DNA of 64,000 bases, from NCBI GenBank assembly GCA_964626905.1, contig CAZVHA010000005.1, positions 1 to 64,000 of the forward strand. Direction: 5' to 3'. The stretch's first letter is position 1. Each line of letters starts with the position of its first letter. This DNA is from REEB52 sp964626905. Lineage in GTDB: Bacteria > Chlamydiota > Chlamydiia > Chlamydiales > SM23-39. The translations under genes and the position numbers were made by a program. The notes beneath the pieces were generated by a model, which was not told where the DNA came from, searched no databases, and saw only the letters and a program-made list of their open reading frames with translations. Of this stretch, positions 45,284-53,225 are shown in pieces.

Positions 45284-46285
45284 ATGTCGCGACTCCACGT
45301 TTGTAATGCTTTTTTTGAAAGTGAGCTCGAAGGAACGGGCGAAAGAGACCTCGAGTCTTGGATCCGTTCCCACAAAATTTTTTTACAACTCCAGTTTCTC
45401 CCCTTGCTCTACGCAGCGCCCGAAGATCGGATCTTGGTGACAGATCTCCCTTCCGAGGGACCTTTGGACCCTCGCCTTTGCCTAATCCGCGATTTGCCTT
45501 GCGCTCTTCCGATTGAAGATTGGGGCCCATCGCTTGCAGTGGCTGCATTTGCCAAAAAGCATCGTCTCCCCTACAAAATCCCCGATTGGGAGCTTGTGAA
45601 AAAAATCAATTCAAAGATCTTTTCATTTAACGAATCGCCGCAATTGCCGGGCGCAAAACTTTTGCACTCTGAAGAGGAAATAGTCGAGTGGATTGAAACA
45701 ACTCCGGGGCCAAAAGTGCTCAAAACCCCTTTTGGAACTGCTGGGAGAGGTCACATTCATTTTCGGGAACTCCAAAATCTAAATGTAAAGCAGCAATACA
45801 CAACCCCAAAGACGATGCGTCTTCGGGGGCCCCAAGATGTAAATGTAAAGCGGCTTTACATTTGTCCGCTCATAGGGGAACCTTGGGTGGAGAGGGTATT
45901 GGACTTTAGCACGCAGTGGCGAGACAAACAACTGATTGGGGTGACTCTTTTTGAAAACACTCCAGGGGGGAGCTATCGAGGAACGGTTAAAGGGTGCGTA
46001 GACCCTTCGATATTAGATGAGCACTTAAATGTTGCGCGGCCCCTCATCGAAAAGATCCACAAAATGGGTTATTCGGGCCATCTTGGAGTGGATGCTTTTG
46101 TCTATAGGTGGGGAGGAAAAGAACAGCTACATCCCGTCGTTGAAATCAATGCGAGGAAGACGATGAGTTGGGTTTTTTTGCAAAACGATAAAAATAGACT
46201 TTTCTACATTTCCTCTATGAAGGGAATGCTTCCCACGCGAATAAAAAACACCTATTTTGCAAAAAACATTGTTGAAGAGTTATAA
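45284..46285 (+). CDS. ATP-grasp family protein carrying an in-frame palindromic repeat
   Basis: 333 residues. ATP-grasp features: KVLKTPFGTAGRGHIHF (about 145-161) as the nucleotide-binding hairpin and HPVVEINARKTMSW (about 286-299) with the metal-binding Glu/Asn and Arg. No specific family recognised; such enzymes join a carboxylate to an amine, thiol or similar nucleophile using ATP. Residues about 165-193 derive from repeats (see 45777-45863), adding roughly 25-29 residues in frame between two core segments. It precedes murA by nine bases and is probably co-transcribed. Confidence 0.65.
   Translation: MSRLHVCNAFFESELEGTGERDLESWIRSHKIFLQLQFLPLLYAAPEDRILVTDLPSEGPLDPRLCLIRDLPCALPIEDWGPSLAVAAFAKKHRLPYKIPDWELVKKINSKIFSFNESPQLPGAKLLHSEEEIVEWIETTPGPKVLKTPFGTAGRGHIHFRELQNLNVKQQYTTPKTMRLRGPQDVNVKRLYICPLIGEPWVERVLDFSTQWRDKQLIGVTLFENTPGGSYRGTVKGCVDPSILDEHLNVARPLIEKIHKMGYSGHLGVDAFVYRWGGKEQLHPVVEINARKTMSWVFLQNDKNRLFYISSMKGMLPTRIKNTYFAKNIVEEL
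45777..45863. repeat. Nested palindromic repeats inserted in the ATP-grasp frame
   Basis: A partial copy taaatgtaaagcagc (about 45780), then a 30-bp hairpin unit (45804-45833) that matches the unit next to tRNA-Leu at 28 of 30 positions in reverse orientation, then a 23-bp palindrome (45841-45863) identical on the coding strand to the one in purA. The flanking taaatgtaaagc copies are 60 bases apart. The whole stretch keeps the reading frame. Confidence 0.75.
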
Positions 46286-46294
46286 CTTCATCTG

Positions 46295-47689
46295 ATGGAT
46301 ATGTTGAAAATCAAGGGTGGCTCTCCTCTCAGAGGCCACATCAAAGCTGCGGGGGCAAAAAACGCGATGACGAAACTGCTCGTCGCGTCGTTACTTTCGG
46401 ACAAAAAGTGTACATTTTACAATGTTCCGAACATTGGCGATGTTGAAATCACGGTCAATTTGTGTAGGGAAATTGGCTCTGAGATCCAGTGGGACAAAAA
46501 AGAAAAAGTTCTCCAAATTGTGACGTCAGAGCTGAAAACCTCTTATGTACCGCAGCGCTATTCTGGTTCCAATCGGATTCCGATTTTGATGATTGGGGCT
46601 CTTTTAGGAAGGACAGATGAGGATATCATCGTTCCGACGATTGGAGGAGATTTGATTGGGGTGCGTCCTGTCGATTTGCACATCCATGCGCTCCAAAAAT
46701 TAGGGGCGAGAATTGAATATCGAGAGATGAAAAAAGAGGGGGCCTATTTTGCCCAGGCGCATCAAGGGCTAAAGGGATCGATCATCTCGCTCAGCTATCC
46801 GTCGGTCGGAGCGACAGAAAACACCATTCTCGCAGCTGTGCGAGCGAAGGGGACAACGCTGATCAAAAACGCGGCCATTGAGCCGGAAATCATCGATCTG
46901 ATTTTGTTTTTACAAAAGTTGGGTGCGAACATCATGGTCGATGCCGATCGGACGATTTGCATTCAGCAGGCGCATCAGTTTTACGAGGTGGAGCACACGG
47001 TGCTGACCGATCGGAATGAGGTGGCCTCATATGCGATGGCGGCGATCAGCACGAAAGGGCGCATTTTTATTGAAGGGGCAGAACACCCCAATATGATTGC
47101 ATTTTTAAATAAGCTGCGCGAAATTGGCGGTGGATTTCAGATCAAAAAAAATGGGATCGAATTTTTTTACGAAAATGAGCTCAAAGGGGGACTCCATTTG
47201 GAGACCGATGTCCATCCTGGGTTTATGACCGATTGGCAACAGCCATTTGTCGTTTTGATGACGCAGGCGCAAGGGGCCTCTGTCATTCACGAAACGGTTT
47301 ATGAGAATCGATTTGGGTATACGAAAACCTTGCGGGAAATGGGAGCTCATATCGAGTTATTCACCCAGTGTTTGGGGGGGAAAAGCTGCCGTTTTGCCTC
47401 AAGCGATCATCACCACAGCATTGTGATCAAGGGGCCAACACCTCTGAAAGCGACCGAGATTTCGATCCCCGATTTACGCGCCGGTTTTGCCTATGTGATG
47501 GCAAGTCTTCTCGCAGCCGAGACGAGCGCCATTACAAATGTCGATTTCCTCGATCGGGGCTATGAAGAGCTCGTCGAAAAGCTCTCCTCTCTCGGAGCCG
47601 ACATCACCCGCGTCACAGTCCCCAAAAAAGGGGGGAAGGGCTCATGGCAATCGCTCGTTGACAAGGGGGAGAAAGTCGCGCTAAACTAG
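46295..47689 (+). CDS. murA: UDP-N-acetylglucosamine 1-carboxyvinyltransferase
   Basis: 464 residues, a little longer than E. coli MurA (419). Start GGSPLRGHIKAAGAKNAMTK is the UDP-GlcNAc/phosphate-binding part; SYPSVGATENTILAAVRAKG and DVHPGFMTDWQQPF follow. In place of the catalytic Cys loop (PGGC) the sequence is TIGGDLIGVRPVDLHI with Asp at 119, as in chlamydial and mycobacterial MurA, which confers intrinsic fosfomycin resistance in those organisms. Catalyses the first committed step of peptidoglycan synthesis. Starts may be 46295 or 46301. Confidence 0.96.
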   Translation: MDMLKIKGGSPLRGHIKAAGAKNAMTKLLVASLLSDKKCTFYNVPNIGDVEITVNLCREIGSEIQWDKKEKVLQIVTSELKTSYVPQRYSGSNRIPILMIGALLGRTDEDIIVPTIGGDLIGVRPVDLHIHALQKLGARIEYREMKKEGAYFAQAHQGLKGSIISLSYPSVGATENTILAAVRAKGTTLIKNAAIEPEIIDLILFLQKLGANIMVDADRTICIQQAHQFYEVEHTVLTDRNEVASYAMAAISTKGRIFIEGAEHPNMIAFLNKLREIGGGFQIKKNGIEFFYENELKGGLHLETDVHPGFMTDWQQPFVVLMTQAQGASVIHETVYENRFGYTKTLREMGAHIELFTQCLGGKSCRFASSDHHHSIVIKGPTPLKATEISIPDLRAGFAYVMASLLAAETSAITNVDFLDRGYEELVEKLSSLGADITRVTVPKKGGKGSWQSLVDKGEKVALN

Positions 47690-47696
47690 TCCCCCT

Positions 47697-48677
47697 ATGT
47701 TTCAGCCAACTTGGAGACAGATCCAAAAAACAAATTACAGCAGTTTCCCCCCCCTTTTCGATTTTCTCGAGCTCTCTTTGGAGGATCAGGCGAAAATTTG
47801 GACCCGTCCCCCTTTTCCACTCAACCTACCGGCAAGACTTGCTGGCAAAATTAAAAAAAACACTCTCAGCGATCCGATCTTGAGACAATTCGTCTCTCTT
47901 ATAGAGGAACAAGAGACGGCGTTTGGAAGCCCGGAGCCGCTCCAGGATCAAAAATTTCGGCAGACAAAGAAGGTTTTAAAGAAATACACCGGGCGAGCGC
48001 TCCTTCTGACTACTGGGGCATGTGCGATGCATTGCCGGTTTTGTTTTCGGCAAAACTTCCCCTACGAGCGAGAAGAGAGGCAGTTCGATCGCGAAATCGC
48101 CTACCTCAAGGAGAATCCAACGATCTCGGAAATTATTTTAAGTGGGGGCGATCCCCTCTCTTTGAGCGATGCTACCCTCTCCTCTCTTTTTGAGGCGTTT
48201 GAAAACATCCCCCACATTAAAAGAATCCGGTTCCACACCCGTTTCCCGATCGGGATCCCGGAGAGAATCGACTCTTCTTTTCTATCGCTTTTGCAAGCGA
48301 GCTCGAAGCAAATTGTCTTCATCATCCACTGCAATCATCCCAAAGAAATCGATGCCGATGTGGCGGCCAGTTTAAAAAAAATCCAGGAATTGACCATCCC
48401 CACGCTCAATCAATCGGTCCTTCTCAAAGGGGTCAACGACGATGAAAAAACTCTTTTGACCCTTTCAGAAACTCTCATCGATATTGGGGTAATCCCCTAC
48501 TATCTCCATCTTCACGACCCAGTCACAAGAACAGGCCATTTCAATGTCTCGGAAAAGCGGGGGATGGAACTGATCCGCCACCTCCAAGAAAACTTGTCAG
48601 GATACGGGGTCCCCCGCCTCGTGCGAGAAATTCCGGGTCGCCCTAGCAAGACCTTTATTGAAACTCTCAATATTTAG
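47697..48677 (+). CDS. EpmB/KamA-like radical SAM lysine 2,3-aminomutase
   Basis: 326 residues. Radical SAM cluster motif CAMHCRFCFRQNF with Cys 109, 113 and 116, followed by SGGDPLSL (about 148) and HTRFPIGIPER (about 180). Length and the short N-terminal part (TWRQIQKTNYSS) fit EpmB, which makes beta-lysine for modification of elongation factor P, better than the larger catabolic KamA. It begins seven bases after murA and likely shares its transcript. Confidence 0.85.
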   Translation: MFQPTWRQIQKTNYSSFPPLFDFLELSLEDQAKIWTRPPFPLNLPARLAGKIKKNTLSDPILRQFVSLIEEQETAFGSPEPLQDQKFRQTKKVLKKYTGRALLLTTGACAMHCRFCFRQNFPYEREERQFDREIAYLKENPTISEIILSGGDPLSLSDATLSSLFEAFENIPHIKRIRFHTRFPIGIPERIDSSFLSLLQASSKQIVFIIHCNHPKEIDADVAASLKKIQELTIPTLNQSVLLKGVNDDEKTLLTLSETLIDIGVIPYYLHLHDPVTRTGHFNVSEKRGMELIRHLQENLSGYGVPRLVREIPGRPSKTFIETLNI

Positions 48678-48718
48678 CATCAAAAAATTTCATTATATCC
48701 ACAAGAAATTCATTAATA

Positions 48719-48747
48719 TTGAAAATAAACAATAATGCATGTAAAAT
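48719..48747 (+). promoter_or_regulatory. Near-consensus promoter of the unknown gene at 48779
   Basis: TTGAAA (48719-48724), 17 bases, TAAAAT (48742-48747), within an A+T-rich stretch; AAAGG precedes the ATG at 48779. Confidence 0.7.
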
Positions 48748-48778
48748 ATAACAGGTAATAATAAAAAAGGTTATAAAA

Positions 48779-49768
48779 ATGAACGCGATTTATAGTAATA
48801 TAGTTATTCATAATTTTACGCCAACGGCTCCAGAGTCAGGTTACTCTAGACACAGTTTTAGAGACATTGTGAACGGTGGGGCTAATCAATTTAAATACGA
48901 TGGAGAATTTGTTCGAAATAAGTTTAAAGATGATTTTGAAGATATAGAAAGGGATTCCGACAGAATCAAAGGGCACAAAAGAGGACTCGAACAATTGCAA
49001 TCCGATTTCGTCAAAAAATTAAAAGAAAGAAGCAAAAAATCATTTGACACATGGGGACGTTGGGCACAGCGAACAGTCGGAATCAGTCGTGGCCCGATCA
49101 AGAAAGAATTTGAGGGGATGCTTTTCGATGAAAACACTCCTGTAAGCACTATTTATAAAAAAGCTTCCGAGATCCGCGACCAACTGGAATACAATGGCAA
49201 ATCACTTCAGACAAGATATGGAAGGGATTTTGAGGTCATACAAAAAGAATTTGAACGCATTGCAAATCTTGAAGCTACTAAAGACGAAGAAGAGGCAAAA
49301 CTAAAAGAAAAAATTAAAACTGATTTATCAAACTTCATGGGAAAAAGGGAATTTTTAAGGGGCCCTATGGGGCATTATTTTTCATATAATGGAATAGCGA
49401 CCATTAGTGAGGAGTTTCGAAAGATTGCATTTGAAGACTTTGGGAAATGTTACAAAGGGCAATCTGGAGATCACCAAATTGAACTGATCATTCCTGAAGA
49501 TGAAAGCAGCCCTGTAAAAATTAGGACGGTTCACAACTTGAAATTTACACAATACTCCGTTGCACCAACCGATGCAGAGACTTTAAAAAACCTAAATGAG
49601 CTATTTGAAAAGACAGGACAGCCAAAGGAAAACCAAGCATATTTTATTGCAAACTGCGGTGAGTCAACTACACCAAGAAAACCATTTCGCGTGCAGTTAA
49701 GAGGAACGCTTACCATTTTGAGTCCTGACAGGGTGATGGCTGAGATACGCTCCCAAGTCTTTCAATAA
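48779..49768 (+). CDS. Uncharacterised A+T-rich protein, 329 residues
   Basis: No family recognised. No signal peptide or membrane segment. The middle (about 45-190) is highly charged and likely helical, with KGHKRGLEQLQSDFVKKLKE and KDEEEAKLKEKIKTDLSNF as coiled-coil candidates; the last third (about 215-329) looks alpha/beta. The gene is visibly more A+T-rich than its neighbours, has its own near-consensus promoter and ends before a long palindrome. A type III secretion effector is a possibility for such an orphan in this lineage, but nothing in the sequence shows it directly. Confidence 0.7.
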   Translation: MNAIYSNIVIHNFTPTAPESGYSRHSFRDIVNGGANQFKYDGEFVRNKFKDDFEDIERDSDRIKGHKRGLEQLQSDFVKKLKERSKKSFDTWGRWAQRTVGISRGPIKKEFEGMLFDENTPVSTIYKKASEIRDQLEYNGKSLQTRYGRDFEVIQKEFERIANLEATKDEEEAKLKEKIKTDLSNFMGKREFLRGPMGHYFSYNGIATISEEFRKIAFEDFGKCYKGQSGDHQIELIIPEDESSPVKIRTVHNLKFTQYSVAPTDAETLKNLNELFEKTGQPKENQAYFIANCGESTTPRKPFRVQLRGTLTILSPDRVMAEIRSQVFQ

Positions 49769-49790
49769 TAAAGCGGCATAGGCCAGCTAC

Positions 49791-49960
49791 CTAGTACAGC
49801 TTAACAAAAATTCTTGAGATAATTTCTAGCGTGAAAGCTGCCAAAAATCGACGATCGGAAAGTGGGTTGTATTGCCTCATACTAGCCCACTTTCCGATCG
49901 TCGATTTTTGGCGCTTTGACGCTTAGAATTACTCCAAGAATTTTTGTTAAGCTGTACTAG
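49791..49960. repeat. Long palindrome (170 bp) after the unknown gene
   Basis: Outer perfect 26-bp arms 49791-49816 and 49935-49960 (ctagtacagcttaacaaaaa) and inner perfect 27-bp arms 49840-49866 and 49886-49912 (gccaaaaatcgacgatcgga), with a 19-base loop and a partly paired joint. It contains no coding frame and does not resemble the ends of the other palindromes here. The rest of 49769-50185 holds the small-RNA candidate. Confidence 0.9.
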
Positions 49961-50062
49961 CCTATCCCAGTAAAATCTTCACTACTAACAATGAAAATTT
50001 TTTGGGATAAGCAGCCCAAGTCATTGAGTCCCAACAATAAAAACATGCTAAGAAAAAATCGA

Positions 50063-50091
50063 TTTACTATAACTAATGATTTTGCTATACT
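50063..50091 (+). promoter_or_regulatory. Extended -10 promoter for a small transcript
   Basis: TTTACT (50063-50068), 17 bases ending TTTTGC, TATACT (50086-50091); the TG one base before the -10 box makes it an extended -10 type. Confidence 0.6.
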
Positions 50092-50097
50092 TATCGG

Positions 50098-50186
50098 CAA
50101 TTAACAGATTCTTTCTGTTAGTTATTCTATAATAACCCTAATCACCTTTTTTATTATTTGGCGCCTCTACCCTGAGGCGCTTTTTT
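50098..50186 (+). ncRNA. Candidate small RNA (about 89 nt)
   Basis: It begins about seven bases after the -10 box and ends in an intrinsic terminator. Predicted folds: TAACAG-7-CTGTTA (50102-50120), GTTATT-ctat-AATAAC (50121-50136), an unpaired A/T/C-rich linker (50137-50160) and the terminator hairpin. No ribosome site with a following open frame is evident. An alternative is that the terminator simply ends readthrough from the gene at 48779. Confidence 0.45.
50161..50186 (+). terminator. Rho-independent terminator
   Basis: Stem GCGCCTC-taccct-GAGGCGC followed by TTTTTT on the plus strand. The T-run touches the stop of the convergent hydrolase gene. Confidence 0.85.
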
Positions 50187-50827
50187 CAAGAAAATCTGGA
50201 GAAAGTCTCTTTGGCCCGACCCAGCCACCTTTCCTGGCCGATGGTCGTTTCAGGTCCATGGCCGGGAATCACCCTTGTTTCTGGGGGAAGGGCGGCCAAT
50301 TTTCCAAGGCTCAACCACATCTGATTTGCCTGGGCTGTCGGAAGCTGCAAATTCCCGATACTCCCTCGAAAGAGGGTGTCTCCTGAAATAAGCAACTTTT
50401 GGGCGCGCAAATAAAAACAGACGCTTCCGGGGGAATGTCCTGGGCTATGGATCACTTCAAAGTGCAAATCCCCGAGGGCAATGGTCTCCCCTTCATTTAG
50501 GAAGCGATCCGCACTCACTGGGTGGACCTGGAAAAATAGCGGGATCCCATCTGAGCCGGGGTGTTCGATATTTTTGGCATCGAGGGGATGGACGTAGAGG
50601 GGGGCCTCCGTTTCCTCCTTCAGGGCATGGGCGTCGGCAAAATGGTCCCAATGAGAGTGGGTTAAAAAGATTTTTTCAATTTTTACGCCGAGCTCACTGG
50701 CCTTGGCCAAAATGGCCCCACACGAGCCCAAAGAGGGGTCGATGGCAACAGCCACTTTCCTTTCAGAAGAGCCGACCAAAAGGGCATTGGTTTCGAGTGG
50801 CCCAAAGGGAAACTTGAAGAGAAACAT
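50186..50827 (-). CDS. Metallo-beta-lactamase-fold hydrolase, glyoxalase II-like
   Basis: 213 residues, the size of YcbL-type enzymes. Metal ligands: THSHWDH (His 57, His 59, Asp 61, His 62), HSPGHSPGS (about 134), SGDTLF (about 153) and PGHGPET near the C-terminus. Probably hydrolyses a thioester such as S-lactoylglutathione or a related compound; the substrate is unknown. Its ATG (50825-50827) immediately follows the last base of tRNA-Arg on the same strand, with no room for a separate leader. Confidence 0.87.
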   Translation of the reverse strand: MFLFKFPFGPLETNALLVGSSERKVAVAIDPSLGSCGAILAKASELGVKIEKIFLTHSHWDHFADAHALKEETEAPLYVHPLDAKNIEHPGSDGIPLFFQVHPVSADRFLNEGETIALGDLHFEVIHSPGHSPGSVCFYLRAQKLLISGDTLFRGSIGNLQLPTAQANQMWLSLGKLAALPPETRVIPGHGPETTIGQERWLGRAKETFSRFS

Positions 50828-50901
50828 TGCACTGGAGAGGATTCGAACCTCTGACCCCCTGGTTCGTAGCCAGGTACTCTATCCAACTGAGCTACCAGTG
50901 C
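50828..50901 (-). tRNA. tRNA-Arg (ACG)
   Basis: 74 nt. Acceptor GCACTGG/CCAGTGC plus discriminator A, D-arm AGCTCAGTTGGATAGAGT, anticodon stem CCTGG/CCAGG with loop CTACGAA (anticodon ACG, read as inosine), T-arm GAGGTTCGAATCCTC. CCA is not encoded. The hydrolase start codon abuts its 3' end. Confidence 0.96.
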
Positions 50902-50959
50902 TCAAACGTTATCCATCATCTCTAATCTTCAGGGTAAAAATCAAGGAAGTTCGCCCTGC

Positions 50960-51850
50960 TTAAAAAACCCAATACTTTTTTACTTTCATGCACTTCAGCA
51001 GCTCATTTGCATTCAACCGTCTGACTTGGGGGATCCCTTTTGGTTTAAACTCAGGGGTGTCCAAACTGATCTCAAAAGGAGGGTTCACCGATTTGTAGCT
51101 ATATCCGTGGACAAAGTCAGTCCCCCGAAAAGGGGCGTTAAACTCCTCTTGTACGAGCGCCTCCCAATCCCGATCGGCCCGGTGCCCCCAAGCCCTCACC
51201 TTTTTGAGCATCTCCTCTTTTGTTCTCACCCAGCTATAGTGGTGGAACATCGGGTGTCCATCCGGACCAAAGACGTGTCGTCTTTTCGGGTTGGGAAGGA
51301 GGTTGTAGATCGCATCTCTTTCCTCTTTATGGAGCAAAATCTCCCATTCAAGCGCTTTTTTTTGTGCTAAGACGATCGAATCTTCAAATTTGAGCGCTTG
51401 ATGAGTGGGCTGTCGAAAGTACCAATAATTGGAGAGCTTGAGCGCCGTGTGGTGCATATAGTCGCTGCAGTTGAGCCACTCCAAAAACTGTTTCCCGTCG
51501 GGGATCTCATCGGCGTCGAGGAAAAGGAGACTTTCCGCCGCCTCATCGACAAAGTTAAAGCCGACAAGTCTTGAAAGACTGTGCCAAAAATGGGCTGTCT
51601 CTACCTGTTTTAAAATTTTTTTTGGAATTTTTTTTGGCAAATAGGGATATTCGACAAAGAGACACTCAGGAAAAGCGGCATATATTTTTTCCAAAAGGGG
51701 GCGATTTTCCTCCGAACCATCGAAAAAATGGTCACAAACAGGTACAATGACCTGCATGGAAAAAGTGAGCGCCTGCTCGAGCGTCGATTTGATGAAGCGG
51801 CTCTCATTCGAGGAAAAATTGACAATCGTCGCAATCGGGTGCTTTTCCAT
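50960..51850 (-). CDS. Family 2-like glycosyltransferase
   Basis: 296 residues from the ATG at 51850; a longer frame to 51955 overlaps trkA and lacks similarity. TIVNFSSNESRFIKSTLEQA at the N-terminus resembles the GT-A start, and LLFLDADEIPDG (about 113-124) is a DxD-type sugar-nucleotide/metal site. Then FGPDGHPMFHHYSWVRTKEE and a C-terminal part typical of lipopolysaccharide or protein glycosylation enzymes. Donor and acceptor unknown. Divergent from trkA by 31 bases. Confidence 0.7.
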   Translation of the reverse strand: MEKHPIATIVNFSSNESRFIKSTLEQALTFSMQVIVPVCDHFFDGSEENRPLLEKIYAAFPECLFVEYPYLPKKIPKKILKQVETAHFWHSLSRLVGFNFVDEAAESLLFLDADEIPDGKQFLEWLNCSDYMHHTALKLSNYWYFRQPTHQALKFEDSIVLAQKKALEWEILLHKEERDAIYNLLPNPKRRHVFGPDGHPMFHHYSWVRTKEEMLKKVRAWGHRADRDWEALVQEEFNAPFRGTDFVHGYSYKSVNPPFEISLDTPEFKPKGIPQVRRLNANELLKCMKVKKYWVF

Positions 51851-51881
51851 GAGTAAACCATAACATAAAGTACACATTTCT

Positions 51882-53225
51882 ATGAATGTAGTCATTCTCG
51901 GAGCGGGTAAAATCGGCTCCTTTGTCGCCTCGACACTCGCAGAAGAAGAGCACAACGTGACTTTGATCGATCAGGAAAGCGAAGCGCTCAGCCGTGTTGA
52001 GAGGGAAAGCGATGTCGCTCGGGTTCACGCGAAAGTGAGCGCAAAACTTTTGGAAGAGCTCTTTGAGCAAAAACCAGATCTATTTCTCGCAGCGACGGGC
52101 AATGATGAGACCAATTTGACGTTTTCGGCCCTTGCAAAAAATATCGGATTTCCCAAAACGGTGTGCCGGGTCCAAAAAAGAGAATATCTCAACCATCCCA
52201 GACTCGATTTTCGAAAAATTTTTTCGGTCGACTATTTTTTAGCACCAGAAGTGCTCGCAGCAGAAGACCTTTGTAAACTCCTCCTCCACGCCAAAGATTT
52301 AGCAGTTGAGCACTTTGCCCATGGCGCCATTCAAATGCGCACCATTCAAATTCCCGACCTTTGGGACAAAGGGGGGATTCCCATCGCGAAGCTAGCGCTT
52401 CCCGAAGAGCTCATCGCAGGGCTCATTCGGAGAAAAATGGCCGAAGGCGACTCCATTTTGATTCCGAGTGGAGAAGATCATATTTTGCCAGGAGATCAGC
52501 TCACAGTCGTGGGAGAGGCCAAAGTGATGCATCGGCTCCATGAAATTTTCCATTCTCCCCAAGCGGAAATCCGCTCTGTTGTCATCGTCGGCGGCACCCC
52601 TGTCGCAGTGCACCTCACTCATCTACTGTGCCAGCAAAAAATCGCTGTCCGGATCATAGAAAAAAGTGAGATGCGCTGCCATGAACTTGCAGAAATGCTC
52701 CCGCAAGCGACGATCATTCACCGCGACGGGCGCGATTTACAACTTTTAAAATCTGAAAGAGTGCAAGAGGCCGACGCATTTGTCTCCTGCACCCACTTTG
52801 ATGAAAAAAATCTCATGATTGCAGGGCTTGCAAAAGAGCTGGGCTGTCCCAAATCGATGGCCCAAATCACCAACGGGCAAATCACCCATCTTTTAGAAAA
52901 AATGGGAGTGATCCCCATCTTATCGCCCCGCGTCAACATCGCAAATCGGATCCTTTCCATCTTAGATGAAGGGACCACCCTTTCTGTCGCCTCCTTAAGC
53001 TGCGATGCGGCAAAAATTCTCGAGATGAAAGTCGCTCCCACATCCAAGTTGATCGGCACCCCCCTCGCAGATCTCAATTTGCCTAAAGGGCTTCTCTTCG
53101 CTGTGATTGAGAGCCGAGGGCAAGTGATGGTCGGACGGGGCAACAAAATACTAAATCCAAATGATATTGTGATCGCAATCTGCAACCCGGTTCAGATTCC
53201 CAAATTGCAACAACTGTTCCATTGA
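51882..53225 (+). CDS. trkA: Trk potassium uptake regulatory subunit TrkA
   Basis: 447 residues made of two RCK units, as in E. coli TrkA. First NAD-binding motif VVILGAGKIGSFVASTL with LID ending strand 2 (about 3-28), TrkA-C domain about 135-220, second Rossmann-like domain from about 228 (VVIVGGTPVAVHL), second TrkA-C domain to the end. Binds nucleotides and gates TrkH at the inner membrane face. Its TGA overlaps the trkH ATG. Confidence 0.95.
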   Translation: MNVVILGAGKIGSFVASTLAEEEHNVTLIDQESEALSRVERESDVARVHAKVSAKLLEELFEQKPDLFLAATGNDETNLTFSALAKNIGFPKTVCRVQKREYLNHPRLDFRKIFSVDYFLAPEVLAAEDLCKLLLHAKDLAVEHFAHGAIQMRTIQIPDLWDKGGIPIAKLALPEELIAGLIRRKMAEGDSILIPSGEDHILPGDQLTVVGEAKVMHRLHEIFHSPQAEIRSVVIVGGTPVAVHLTHLLCQQKIAVRIIEKSEMRCHELAEMLPQATIIHRDGRDLQLLKSERVQEADAFVSCTHFDEKNLMIAGLAKELGCPKSMAQITNGQITHLLEKMGVIPILSPRVNIANRILSILDEGTTLSVASLSCDAAKILEMKVAPTSKLIGTPLADLNLPKGLLFAVIESRGQVMVGRGNKILNPNDIVIAICNPVQIPKLQQLFH

